Part shown: one piece after another, positions 1-8,392 of the stretch
How the letters are laid out: the number at the start of each line of letters is the position of its first letter
Numbering within the stretch: position 1 is the first letter of the stretch
NCBI GenBank assembly: GCA_947449255.1
Contig: CANFQX010000002.1
Location: 124,001 to 188,000, forward strand
Reading direction: 5' to 3'
DNA length: 64,000 bases
From: Pseudobdellovibrionaceae bacterium
Lineage (GTDB): Bacteria > Bdellovibrionota > Bdellovibrionia > Bdellovibrionales > Bdellovibrionaceae
Notes under the pieces: model-generated
What the model saw: the letters and a program-made list of their open reading frames with translations, nothing else
Told to the model about the DNA's origin: nothing
Database searches by the model: none
Program-made: the position numbers and the translations under genes

Positions 1-26
1 ACCCATGGTGCTAAGCCATGGGTTTT
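1..26. terminator. Hairpin, probable terminator at window edge
   Basis: An 8-bp perfect inverted repeat (ACCCATGG at 1-8, CCATGGGT at 16-23) encloses a 7-nt loop and runs into TTTT on the plus strand. It could end a plus-strand transcript entering from outside the window, or, if T-rich sequence lies beyond position 1 on the minus strand, the histone transcript. The stem may extend past the window edge. Confidence 0.5.
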
Positions 27-52
27 AAAAAAGCTGAAATGAAATATAAAAA

Positions 53-247
53 TTAGATGTGATCAATCATAATATCTCGAGCCATAACGGTTTTTCGCCC
101 GTCGGCTTTAGCGCTATCGACGCCTTTCAAACAAAGTTGCTCGATTGCCTTGCTAAGTATATCGATAGTTTCTGCAGAAGTGTTCATCCCACCTTTTTCT
201 TTGATCAACTTTTTTACCTTACTTGTTACAATTAGAACATCTGTCAT
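53..247 (-). CDS. Bacterial histone-fold DNA-binding protein (Bd0055-like)
   Basis: A 64-residue single histone fold with no tail. Helix 1 covers about residues 8-18, the long helix 2 about 23-46, and the DGRKTVMARDI block (49-59) is the loop-2 signature of archaeal histones, with the Arg-Thr pair (R51, T53) and the structural Asp (D58). It strongly resembles the short histone described in Bdellovibrio bacteriovorus (Bd0055), a major chromatin component shown to form dimers that bind DNA in an unconventional way. The ATG is supported by a GGAG ribosome site about 10 bases upstream. It lies 97 bp downstream of a metallophosphoesterase gene on the same strand, and this gap probably carries its own promoter, although I could not fix one. 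The family assignment is from sequence; the role in nucleoid packing is inferred from the relative. Confidence 0.93.
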   Translation of the reverse strand: MTDVLIVTSKVKKLIKEKGGMNTSAETIDILSKAIEQLCLKGVDSAKADGRKTVMARDIMIDHI

Positions 248-344
248 GATTTAAAATCTCCATCCATGTTTATTTTTTACTCTAAAAGGTTTGCATAGCG
301 TCCAGAAATTGACAAAGAAAATTGGTTTTTGCGGTGCGATAAAC

Positions 345-1805
345 CTAACGCACGGCTGGTTTAGTAAGCTCTGATTTTCCATCGAAAAACTTCTTAAGTT
401 CAGCTTTTCTAGGGCCAGCTTTAGTTGGAGCGATCCATATGAAAGTTTTCTGATCAAGAGGTTTAGTACATTCTAAATCAAGAAAAGCAGGGGACCAGCA
501 TCCACTATTTAAGTGTTCAACCGCACCTATTATTTCATGGCGACTGTGGTGGGTGTGTCCATAGATAATTCGCTTAACTTTTGTGATTGCACTTGTCATA
601 GCTAAAACCCGATCATCAGGCTCTTTGTAGCCCGAGACATGTGAATTTATAGACCGACTGTAAAACAAGAAAAAAGGTAATAATGCAAACAATGGAATAA
701 ATGCCCAAAATATTGAAATGTCCAGTACTGCTCTGATAAACACAAAAAGCTGGAATATTAAAAAAAATCCCAAAAAAATTATGAAGGCTCTATCCAACCA
801 AAGCTCTCTTGCTAATAGCATGGGGTTGCTTGCGGCTGGAGCGACAAAAAGCTCCTTCATTTCTCTGACCATACGAGGCTCAGCATTAGATTTTTCGGAA
901 ATGTAAGATATCCTGTCTTCAATTCGAAGTGGATTCCGAATAGGTGCCGATAGCCGATCAATAAACGAATGCACCAAAGTAGCCATAGCGCCCCAAAACC
1001 AAGTAAAAATTAATCCTGGCTGGGCTTTCCACATGTATCTAAAAAAGAATTTTACATACTCTGCAAGTGACATAATATAATTAGTATCAACATGTGGATT
1101 GAAGAAACCCATCCCGTTCATAATATATCGGCAAGCTAAGTTCCCAAATGGCAGCTTCAAGGCAATATAATTGTAGCCCTTTACATAGGGATTAATAGGA
1201 TCTTCACAAAGGCAATAGGGGTCATACTGATTTCCGTGCTCAATCAATGTGTCTTGGTTGCTGATATAGAACCATTCGATGAACCTCACTTGAATTCGAT
1301 TTTCCAGAGGAATACTGAAGTGCTTTAGGATCTCTTCCTGAACAACTTTAAAATGCATCTCTAAATCATGATTTCCCATGATAAATACAACGCGGTGTCC
1401 TCTATTAATAAATCCGCTGAGTGCCTGCATAAATTCAGCATGATCCTCTAAAATTTTAGATATTTTAAATTGAGACCGCTCTGGCCGAGCATAAAGTCCC
1501 CGGTGCCGCTCCAGCCAACTTATGTGAAAAATAGGTTCATCTGGCAATGCCATGACACTATCAAAATCAAAAACATCCCCGTTTAAAATCAACTCGACCT
1601 TTGCTCCATTAGCGCATTCTTCAATATGTTTCAAAAAATTTGTAAAAATATCGTCGAAAAAAAACTGTCTTGTCTTAAACTTCTTCCACAAGGGAAAGCG
1701 CAGATTGACGGGCTCTGCTTCCGACAAATGCAAGTCACTTATTACAGCGGTAAATGTTGCTGATCTGAAATCGGAATTTAGATTGTTCAAAAAAGAAGTG
1801 GGCAA
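345..1805 (-). CDS. Membrane-anchored metallophosphoesterase
   Basis: A 486-residue calcineurin-like phosphoesterase. The metal-binding motifs are in order: SDLHL (D24, H26), GDVFD (D77), GNHD near residue 140 and GHTHH near 427. About residues 340-395, between GNHD and GHTHH, hold two strongly hydrophobic segments, so the catalytic domain is interrupted by a membrane hairpin. It begins like LpxH (DLHLS) but is twice as long and is not a convincing LpxH. The substrate is unknown. The start is TTG at 1805, chosen because a near-perfect GGGAGGAAGAT ribosome site lies directly upstream. Only 17 bases separate it from the divergent murD, so each promoter must lie inside the other gene. Confidence 0.85.
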   Translation of the reverse strand: MPTSFLNNLNSDFRSATFTAVISDLHLSEAEPVNLRFPLWKKFKTRQFFFDDIFTNFLKHIEECANGAKVELILNGDVFDFDSVMALPDEPIFHISWLERHRGLYARPERSQFKISKILEDHAEFMQALSGFINRGHRVVFIMGNHDLEMHFKVVQEEILKHFSIPLENRIQVRFIEWFYISNQDTLIEHGNQYDPYCLCEDPINPYVKGYNYIALKLPFGNLACRYIMNGMGFFNPHVDTNYIMSLAEYVKFFFRYMWKAQPGLIFTWFWGAMATLVHSFIDRLSAPIRNPLRIEDRISYISEKSNAEPRMVREMKELFVAPAASNPMLLARELWLDRAFIIFLGFFLIFQLFVFIRAVLDISIFWAFIPLFALLPFFLFYSRSINSHVSGYKEPDDRVLAMTSAITKVKRIIYGHTHHSRHEIIGAVEHLNSGCWSPAFLDLECTKPLDQKTFIWIAPTKAGPRKAELKKFFDGKSELTKPAVR

Positions 1806-1822
1806 ATCTTCCTCCCAAGAAT

Positions 1823-3139
1823 ATGATCAACCAAATGAAAAAATATATCAAGAACCTCAAGACCCCAATTGCTATTATCGGTATGGGAAAAAGCGGCGAA
1901 GCGGCAAAACGCCTTCTTCTTTTGTCTGGATTTTCTGAAGAGGAAATAGTCACCTTTGATTCTAAAGTAGCGTCGGTGGATTTCAAAGATCCCAGACAGC
2001 TCTTTTCTGTAGCCAAGCCTAGGACTTTAGTCGTCTCTCCTGGCTTCCCACTGTCCACGCCATGGATCAAAGAGGCCATTAGCAGTGGTGTGCATATTAC
2101 AAGTGAGATTTCGCTGACATGTGCATTCCTTTCCACTGAAAAAATTATTGGAGTTACGGGGTCAGTCGGGAAAAGCACCACGATTTCACTGCTACAAGCT
2201 GGACTGAACGCTTTTTCTGCTTCAAATTTTGTCGGGGGAAATCTTGGGACTCCATTTGCTGAATATGCCTCTGATTTAATTGAGGGCAAAAGGACAGTGG
2301 CAGAATGGATTGCGCTGGAGCTTTCAAGCTACCAACTAGAAAACTGTGAGGGTCTAGTTTTAGCCTGTTCAGCAATTACTTTTCTCACTTCAAACCATTT
2401 AGAACGCTACGAGAGTCTTCGGCACTATTATGATACAAAATGGAAAATTTTATCTATTACGAAAGGTAAGATGCTACTTAATAGTAACGGTGGCGACCTG
2501 ATCGAATATGCAACTCAGAAAGGTACCAGGGAAAGGATTTTGATCACCTCCAAAGATGACATGGGACTTTCATCGTTTCAATTAGATAAAGCTCTACTTA
2601 TTGGTAAGCACAACCAGGATAATTTAGCGCTAGCAGCTTCTATGGCGCTAGAATCTGGATGGCCAAATTCAGCAATTGATGGAATGAAGAGCTTTACTGG
2701 ACTACCACATAGGCTAGAAAATCTTGGAGAAAAAGCGGGAATCCGATTTATCAATGACAGCAAAGCGACAGCTCTAGACAGTGTCTTGATTGCTGCCACC
2801 GAGGTTATTAATACAATAAAAGGAAACTCAAATCTTTTTTTACTTTTGGGTGGAAAAAATAAAAATCTTCCCTGGGAACAATTAAAGGTGCTTCGTTCAA
2901 TTATGGGTTTTAAATTTATATTTTTTGGTGAGTGCAGAGAAGAGGCGCAAGATAAATCACAATTAGTAGGTCCAAGCTTCCCTAATTTAGGCGAAGCTAT
3001 AGATTTTACATTAAAAAATGCCAAATTTGGGGATACCGTATTATTGAGTCCAGGGGGCACAAGTCTTGACGAATTTAAATCCTTTGAGGAGCGCGGAAAC
3101 TTTTTTAAAAATAAAATAGCAGATTTTTTCAATAGCTAA
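1823..3139 (+). CDS. murD: UDP-N-acetylmuramoyl-L-alanine--D-glutamate ligase
   Basis: This cytoplasmic Mur ligase adds D-glutamate to UDP-MurNAc-L-Ala in peptidoglycan precursor synthesis. Length 438 aa is normal for MurD. Visible motifs are the N-terminal nucleotide-binding loop (GMGKSGEAA, residues 20-28), the Mur ATP loop GVTGSVGKST (110-119), NHLERYESL with the following Tyr-Lys stretch, NDSKAT, and the C-terminal LLSPGGTSLDEF. The central DHLDRH-type motif has Asn in place of Asp. The start is uncertain: ATG at 1823 or at 1835, and neither has a good ribosome site. It stands alone rather than in a division/cell-wall cluster, and its 3' end overlaps the convergent gene by 4 bp. Confidence 0.93.
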   Translation: MINQMKKYIKNLKTPIAIIGMGKSGEAAKRLLLLSGFSEEEIVTFDSKVASVDFKDPRQLFSVAKPRTLVVSPGFPLSTPWIKEAISSGVHITSEISLTCAFLSTEKIIGVTGSVGKSTTISLLQAGLNAFSASNFVGGNLGTPFAEYASDLIEGKRTVAEWIALELSSYQLENCEGLVLACSAITFLTSNHLERYESLRHYYDTKWKILSITKGKMLLNSNGGDLIEYATQKGTRERILITSKDDMGLSSFQLDKALLIGKHNQDNLALAASMALESGWPNSAIDGMKSFTGLPHRLENLGEKAGIRFINDSKATALDSVLIAATEVINTIKGNSNLFLLLGGKNKNLPWEQLKVLRSIMGFKFIFFGECREEAQDKSQLVGPSFPNLGEAIDFTLKNAKFGDTVLLSPGGTSLDEFKSFEERGNFFKNKIADFFNS

Positions 3140-5133
3140 TGAAAGGTGAGAACAGACAGTGAGTTTGGATCTACGGGCAATACTCTAGAATATATTTTCT
3201 GAGTTTTAGATCCAATCATGACAATTTCATGGGTGTCCTCTGGTACATTATATAAAATGAATCCGCCGCCACCCAATCCTTTGCGATTTTGAAGGACTCT
3301 GCCTTGTACGTCAAAATAGACAATATTTCTTTGATTGAAATCATCTTTACCTGCAATAAAGACTTCAAAATCTTCCTCAGCCATGAACCCAACAACAATT
3401 CCTCCATTAGGAGTGTCATCAATTTTTAATGAAACCTTTATTGAACGCAACCAGTTGTACTGTATCAACGGTATATGAATGAACTCATCGCTGTCATTAT
3501 ACAAATACCTAGCAGATATATAGTCATCTCCGATTGATCGAACTTGCATCATACCAATCCTGCTTACTTGAGGTAGATTAATACTTTTAGAACCACCCTC
3601 AATAAGAAAATCATCTTGAATACTTTGCATAGATATCTCAGCTGAATGGGCTTCCCCAGAAAAAGCATCGAAAATTTTAATAGGAACCGGTTCAAATTTA
3701 ATAGTGGAATCAATGTCGCCCAGAGCGACCGATCCCTCTTCAACCATAACGTTTGCATATCCAAAGATTGTATCAGAACGGCTACCAACTAAAGATTGAA
3801 AACCAGTCTTAACATTAACAAACGCATAAAATCCATTTTCGCTTGTCACTTTTAAATTTGGATCTGGAAGCAAGAACTGATTGAAATAGACTGGCTCAAG
3901 ATCAGGATCCGATTCTAATGAAACTTGAACACCAGATATTGGTTTTCCGTCCAACGCCACTTTACCCCAAACCACATTAGGGTCCTCAGAATATGTCATG
4001 GCTCGCTGTTCACTGATAATTTCTTTGAGAGCCTTAATCATTAATTCTGGATATATAAAAGTTTTGAATTCCTGTCCCGAAACAATAATTTGCGCTGTCT
4101 GCAAATACTTTGGGGCGGCGACACGTAAAACAGTAGATGATCCTTTAGTTACATTCTCCATATTAATAATGCCATCACTTTTAATTTTGACATCATTAAT
4201 ACCCTTGACAAAAGTAGCTCGAGTCTCAGCAGGAACAACTTCAGAGGGCTTTGTATTATAAAAGTTATTAGCGACCCCTGAGAAATCTGGCTGCGGCCGA
4301 ACCCGAAGTCTTGGCCCTCGAAGAGAATTTCCAACTTGCGTAGCTGCCTGATTTAACCGGAAACTACCCTCTCCAAGCGTCCTTCCCTCTTTATCAACTA
4401 AACGAGCGATGATGGTACCAGAAGGCTCACCCACAACAATATTGTAGGTACCCTGACTAAGATCAACCCTTCCAAGTTCGCGCTGAACACCCTCGGAACT
4501 TCTTCTCACCTCAATATGATGTTCATTTGTAATCGCTAAGCCGCCAGTGATTTCAATCGGTCCAGAAATGGATTGACCAAAAGACTCTTTACCATTTTGA
4601 TTTTCTAATCGTGTTGTGTTTTCAATTTTAGGCCGATCTGATGATTCAGTGCTGTGTTTCCAATCTTGGTCTAATACATTATTACGTATCTGTGCCTCAC
4701 GAACTCGCACTTTTTCTCTTTCAGGAAGAGATTCTATCCATTGAAGATCTTCCAATTCTTGATCTTTTAAATTTAGAATTCTGTTGGAGTCAGCAACTTG
4801 AATTGACTCAGGTGATTTTTGGATAACCATTTCATCCAAAACAAGCTTGTTTTCAAATTGTCTAGAAAATTGAAGCGAGGGGCGCAAGCTTGAAGTCAAC
4901 AAAATGGGCTTTTTCTGATTTACAAATTTCCATTCCTCATTTATTTTTTTCACCTCAAAAAGCTCCTCAAAGATTACGTAGGCTGGAGAGCTTTTTTGTG
5001 CCTTTATTATGAGAGGATCATAGATAGCAACAAACCTTGGACCGCCAATATAACTTGACCAGCCAAAAGAAGCCACTGCGGCAATTAAAAAAATAAATCG
5101 CACTAGTTGCTTATCTTGCAACATCCACCCCAT
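3136..5133 (-). CDS. Large exported protein of unknown function
   Basis: A 665-residue protein that I do not recognise. A single hydrophobic segment at about residues 12-30 would act as a signal anchor or signal peptide. Residues about 85-190 are charged and polar. A middle region (about 385-470, beginning VVWGKVALDGKPISGVQVSLE) resembles a carboxypeptidase-regulatory-like beta-sandwich, and the rest looks beta-rich, with several repeated GxV or VxG turns. It is probably periplasmic or surface-exposed, and fits a lineage-specific envelope protein. It follows the 5170-5610 lipoprotein gene by 36 bp on the same strand. The start could also be the fourth codon (ATG at 5124). Function is unknown. 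Confidence 0.7.
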   Translation of the reverse strand: MGWMLQDKQLVRFIFLIAAVASFGWSSYIGGPRFVAIYDPLIIKAQKSSPAYVIFEELFEVKKINEEWKFVNQKKPILLTSSLRPSLQFSRQFENKLVLDEMVIQKSPESIQVADSNRILNLKDQELEDLQWIESLPEREKVRVREAQIRNNVLDQDWKHSTESSDRPKIENTTRLENQNGKESFGQSISGPIEITGGLAITNEHHIEVRRSSEGVQRELGRVDLSQGTYNIVVGEPSGTIIARLVDKEGRTLGEGSFRLNQAATQVGNSLRGPRLRVRPQPDFSGVANNFYNTKPSEVVPAETRATFVKGINDVKIKSDGIINMENVTKGSSTVLRVAAPKYLQTAQIIVSGQEFKTFIYPELMIKALKEIISEQRAMTYSEDPNVVWGKVALDGKPISGVQVSLESDPDLEPVYFNQFLLPDPNLKVTSENGFYAFVNVKTGFQSLVGSRSDTIFGYANVMVEEGSVALGDIDSTIKFEPVPIKIFDAFSGEAHSAEISMQSIQDDFLIEGGSKSINLPQVSRIGMMQVRSIGDDYISARYLYNDSDEFIHIPLIQYNWLRSIKVSLKIDDTPNGGIVVGFMAEEDFEVFIAGKDDFNQRNIVYFDVQGRVLQNRKGLGGGGFILYNVPEDTHEIVMIGSKTQKIYSRVLPVDPNSLSVLTFH

Positions 5134-5169
5134 TTGAAAAATGAGTTCTAATCCACTCTATGATGGTAG

Positions 5170-5610
5170 TTAGAATGATCTAAAGTCGTCAATGATGTTG
5201 CGACCGTCACGACTTTGGTGAAGATATTTCTTTATCAATTCAGCAATGGGAGATGCTTTATCGTCATCTCGGTCAATAAGCTCGAAGTTTCCGTCCACAA
5301 CTCTCTCTTCGCGCAAGACCTCGACCTGAACATCGTAGGGCCTTCGATCCCCAAGTATGGTGACATGAGTAGTAAAACGCTCACGCACCATATTCATCTT
5401 TGAAATTTCCTTACCTTTTTTGTCGTAATACTTTGAAAATATTTCTCTTCCATTTTCACTGACCGATCGTGGCTCACCAATGGCGGCCACGACGCTTTTT
5501 CTTGTTTCGCTAACGTTTAAGGGCGTCTCTCGCAAAACTATACCACCAGAGCTGCAACCTATGAGCCAAAATGAAAAACACAGAATAAAACAGCAAGAAA
5601 AAATCTTCAT
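5170..5610 (-). CDS. Small outer-membrane-type lipoprotein
   Basis: A 146-residue lipoprotein. A short hydrophobic signal ends in LIGC, a standard lipobox with Cys19, followed by SSGG, which does not signal inner-membrane retention in the E. coli scheme. The mature part contains a short SmpA/OmlA-like stretch (ETRKSVVAAIGEPRSV, followed by YYDKKGKE), the type of motif in which a small domain begins with a helix and an IGxP turn. That similarity is weak. Its ATG overlaps the transaldolase stop codon (TAATG), so the two are translationally coupled. No function is known. Confidence 0.75.
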   Translation of the reverse strand: MKIFSCCFILCFSFWLIGCSSGGIVLRETPLNVSETRKSVVAAIGEPRSVSENGREIFSKYYDKKGKEISKMNMVRERFTTHVTILGDRRPYDVQVEVLREERVVDGNFELIDRDDDKASPIAELIKKYLHQSRDGRNIIDDFRSF

Positions 5611-6257
5611 TATTTCTTCATGCCCTTATTCCAGTCGTCCATAAACTGCTTAATACCTTTGTCAGTGAGTGGATGTGAAGTCATTTGCTGCATAACTTTA
5701 TACGGAATAGTGGCAATGTCGGCTCCCATTTCGGCCGCAAATTGAAGGTGCATTGGCCCACGAACACTGGCAACTAATACTTCAGTTTCAAAGTCATATT
5801 GGTCATATATCTGAATAATTTGACTGACAACTTCCATACCATCAGAACCAATATCATCTAATCGACCAACAAATGGTGAAACCATAGTGGCCCCAGCTTT
5901 TGCAGCTAACAGCGCCTGCAAAGGAGAAAACACTAAGGTAACATTTGTTTTAATTCCTTCAGCACTGAATTTCTTGACCGCAATCATTCCGTCTTCACAC
6001 ATAGGTATTTTGACAACAACATTGTCTGATATCTTTGCAAGCTCTTTGCCTTCACGAAACATTTCTTCGTGTTGTAAACTAATAACCTCAGCTGATACTG
6101 ACCCAGGGATCTCTTTACAGATATCACGGATCAAATCATGAAATGGGCGATTTTCACGCGCAATTAGAGAAGGGTTCGTGGTGACTCCGTCTACCCATCC
6201 ACGAAGATTGGCTTGTCTAATTTCCTCAAGATTTGCAGTGTCTATGAAAAACTTCAT
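5610..6257 (-). CDS. tal: Transaldolase / fructose-6-phosphate aldolase-type enzyme
   Basis: A 215-residue small (TalC/F6P-aldolase subfamily) transaldolase that moves a dihydroxyacetone unit in the non-oxidative pentose phosphate pathway. Family features are [10 protein letters not shown] at the N-terminus, the GVTTNPSL motif (24-31), the Schiff-base lysine in VVKIP (K83) and [14 protein letters not shown]. Length matches the compact bacterial class annotated as transaldolase rather than the 316-residue TalB. The ATG at 6257 has a GGGAG ribosome site. It lies 64 bp downstream of the HPPK-like gene and probably belongs to the same long transcript as the dap genes. Sequence alone cannot separate transaldolase from F6P aldolase activity. 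Confidence 0.93.
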   Translation of the reverse strand: MKFFIDTANLEEIRQANLRGWVDGVTTNPSLIARENRPFHDLIRDICKEIPGSVSAEVISLQHEEMFREGKELAKISDNVVVKIPMCEDGMIAVKKFSAEGIKTNVTLVFSPLQALLAAKAGATMVSPFVGRLDDIGSDGMEVVSQIIQIYDQYDFETEVLVASVRGPMHLQFAAEMGADIATIPYKVMQQMTSHPLTDKGIKQFMDDWNKGMKK

Positions 6258-6321
6258 GAAGGCTCCCTGTCTGATGTCAAAAATTTAAATAACTGCCTAG
6301 TTTCTTGTACTTTGCCACATA

Positions 6322-6828
6322 TTAAAAATCAACCAAGCTTTTTCCCTGCATATGAAACTCTACAAATGGTGCTGATGCTGCTGATTTTGAAATTTCGCGA
6401 AGAGTTTTTTGTAAAATTGGATGCTCGTATGCGCCCCATATCTCAGATGCACACCTTATAATCAGTGAGTCGGTATGTAACAGCGGATATGGCAACGTAA
6501 GATGGGGTGACATTTGCACCAATTCATCAAAAACAAGTAAGGTTAAAGCTGGATGACATTTATGGCTGATTTCATTTCTATCGCCTGAACTAAGGGATAG
6601 AAGCAGCTGTAAAGTCTGCTCAACACTCATAAGGGTTTCAAAATGCAAGACAACTTCAAATCTTGCGCTTAGATCAATATGCGCTTTATTTAAGTATCGT
6701 TTATATACCGACGAGATTGAAATAATTTTACCTAATTCGGAGATTGCACTTAAAATATCGATGGCACTATCTTCGCCACCAACAACATCAAGCGCTAGGT
6801 GAATCAGGGCATTATGAGTAGATTTCAC
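6322..6828 (-). CDS. Degenerate HPPK-fold protein (FolK-like, probably non-catalytic)
   Basis: A 168-residue protein whose pattern follows 6-hydroxymethyl-7,8-dihydropterin pyrophosphokinase along its whole length: an N-terminal strand and helix, SSVYKRYL where FolK has SSxYxT, FEVVLHFETLMSVEQTLQLLL where FolK has NAAVxLETxLxPxxLL, then LTLPYPLLHTDSLIIRCASEIW where FolK has LTxPHPxxxxRxFxLxPLxEI. The catalytic core is lost: the GSN near the start reads ALD, and the metal-binding DLD of the PRTLDLD motif reads LTLLVF. It is therefore probably a pseudoenzyme. Its ATG overlaps the dapB stop (ATGA), so it is co-translated with the lysine/DAP genes. The assignment rests on by-eye alignment and needs a profile search. 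Confidence 0.55.
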   Translation of the reverse strand: MKSTHNALIHLALDVVGGEDSAIDILSAISELGKIISISSVYKRYLNKAHIDLSARFEVVLHFETLMSVEQTLQLLLSLSSGDRNEISHKCHPALTLLVFDELVQMSPHLTLPYPLLHTDSLIIRCASEIWGAYEHPILQKTLREISKSAASAPFVEFHMQGKSLVDF

Positions 6829-7511
6829 TTTTTATTTCCAAACAATACATCACGAATTTCGTAGAGTCCTGGTTTTCTCTTAACAATCCAAACAGCCGAC
6901 GTCACAGCGCCTTTTGCAAACACCGTCCTATTTATTGCATTATGCTCAAAAGTAATAATCTCTTCATCACTCATTGCATAGGCTTTATGAATTCCATAAA
7001 CACCACCCCCCCTTATTGAAATTGGGTCGGGAATCTTTTTTCCAATAATCTTGGTGAGGTTCTCTTGAAGGGTGATAGCCGTCCCTGACGGACTATCCTT
7101 TTTCTTGTTATGGTGAATCTCTTCAATTTGAAAATCAAAATGAGAAACTGCAGAAAAAGATCTAATCGCCTCATTTAATACTGCGACGCCCATACTCATA
7201 TTGGACGACCATAAAATGGGTATGTTATTTGAAGCTTTTACCAATTGTTGCTTCTGTTTTTCATTAAAACCAGTGGTACCGCTAACCAGAGGAGTCTCGT
7301 TTCTAATCGCCACTTTCACTATTTCGCTAAATGCTTCTGGTGTTGAAAAATCAATCCACACATCTACCGATGTTGACTTTATTTTATCAAGCTTTTCATC
7401 TCTAGAGATTGGGTAGTACAGTTCGCAATTAGAACTCTGATGAATGACTTGCGCTATTTCTTTTCCCATTCTGCCGCTGGCACCAACAAGCCCAACTTTA
7501 ATTTTCCTCAC
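6825..7511 (-). CDS. dapB: 4-hydroxy-tetrahydrodipicolinate reductase
   Basis: Reduces the DapA product with NAD(P)H in the diaminopimelate/lysine pathway in the cytoplasm. The Rossmann motif VGLVGASGRMGKEI is at residues 7-20, followed by VSGTTGF, SSNMSMGVAVL and the catalytic/substrate block EEIHHNKKKDSPSGTA. Its 228 residues make it a short DapB, about 40 fewer than E. coli, as in several other bacteria; all key motifs are retained. It overlaps dapA upstream and the HPPK-like gene downstream by 4 bp each, a tight operon. Confidence 0.96.
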   Translation of the reverse strand: MRKIKVGLVGASGRMGKEIAQVIHQSSNCELYYPISRDEKLDKIKSTSVDVWIDFSTPEAFSEIVKVAIRNETPLVSGTTGFNEKQKQQLVKASNNIPILWSSNMSMGVAVLNEAIRSFSAVSHFDFQIEEIHHNKKKDSPSGTAITLQENLTKIIGKKIPDPISIRGGGVYGIHKAYAMSDEEIITFEHNAINRTVFAKGAVTSAVWIVKRKPGLYEIRDVLFGNKK

Positions 7512-8392
7512 GAGAGAACTCCTGTCCTTCTCATTTCAGCCTCGAGCTTCTTGGTATTTTCTTTTGAAAGCTCCATCAATGGTAATCGCATTTCCGCCGA
7601 ATCAATTAGACCCATGAGTTGTGCTGCTTTCTTTACAGGAATCGGATTGGCTTCGACAAATAACAGATTGATAAGGTCGGCAAATTTTGCAATCTCTGTC
7701 CTGGCTTTTTCAATTTCACCAGCTAAAACCAAGGATCTCCACTCAACCATTTGCTTGGGAATGATGTGAGTTGCGACAGAAATAACACCATGCCCCCCAG
7801 CTCCTAAAAAATCTACATAAGTGCCATCATCACCTGAAAGCAGAGTGAAGTCTTCACCACACTTTGACTTAATCTCGGAAGCAAATTCAATATTGCCACT
7901 TGCCTCCTTAATTCCAATGATTCCAGAAACGCCTGAAAGTTGCGTTATTGTCTCTAACGTTAGAGCAGTGATTGTTCTTCCTGGTACATTATAAAGAATA
8001 GTGGGGATTTCAACACTATATGCAACAGCTTTAAAATGCTCATAGAGGCCGCTTTGTGGGGGTTTATTGTAGTAGGGCACAACAACTAAAATTGCATCAG
8101 CACCCAGCTCTTCTGCTTTCTTTGAATCCACTATAGTTTTAGCGGTATCATTTGATCCCGTCCCCAAAATAAGTGGAACTTTTATACCGACAATTTCTCT
8201 GGTGAATTTGAATATTTCAATCCGCTCGGCTTCGGTTAGCGTTGGACTTTCGGCTGTTGTGCCATTTATAACAAATCCATCTATTCCATTTTCCACTTGA
8301 TGACGGACAAGGCGATCCAAAGATTGAAAATCTATTTTACCATCTTTAAAAGGGGTTAATAATGCAGTAAAAGTACCTCTTAAATTTCTCAT
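7508..8392 (-). CDS. dapA: 4-hydroxy-tetrahydrodipicolinate synthase
   Basis: Condenses pyruvate with aspartate semialdehyde, the committed step toward diaminopimelate and lysine. It is a 294-residue TIM barrel of typical length, with GTTAESPTL near residue 43, YNVPGRT (the active-site Tyr) and GIKEASG (Schiff-base Lys). It starts with ATG at 8392, overlapping the dapF stop by 4 bp, and ends in a 4-bp overlap with dapB. No leader peptide or lysine riboswitch is visible, so control must lie upstream of the operon. Confidence 0.97.
   Translation of the reverse strand: MRNLRGTFTALLTPFKDGKIDFQSLDRLVRHQVENGIDGFVINGTTAESPTLTEAERIEIFKFTREIVGIKVPLILGTGSNDTAKTIVDSKKAEELGADAILVVVPYYNKPPQSGLYEHFKAVAYSVEIPTILYNVPGRTITALTLETITQLSGVSGIIGIKEASGNIEFASEIKSKCGEDFTLLSGDDGTYVDFLGAGGHGVISVATHIIPKQMVEWRSLVLAGEIEKARTEIAKFADLINLLFVEANPIPVKKAAQLMGLIDSAEMRLPLMELSKENTKKLEAEMRRTGVLS

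Noticed and set aside
1735-2289. 184-codon minus-strand ORF opposite murD
   Set aside because: It is fully antisense to the well-supported murD, has no domain signature and no ribosome site.
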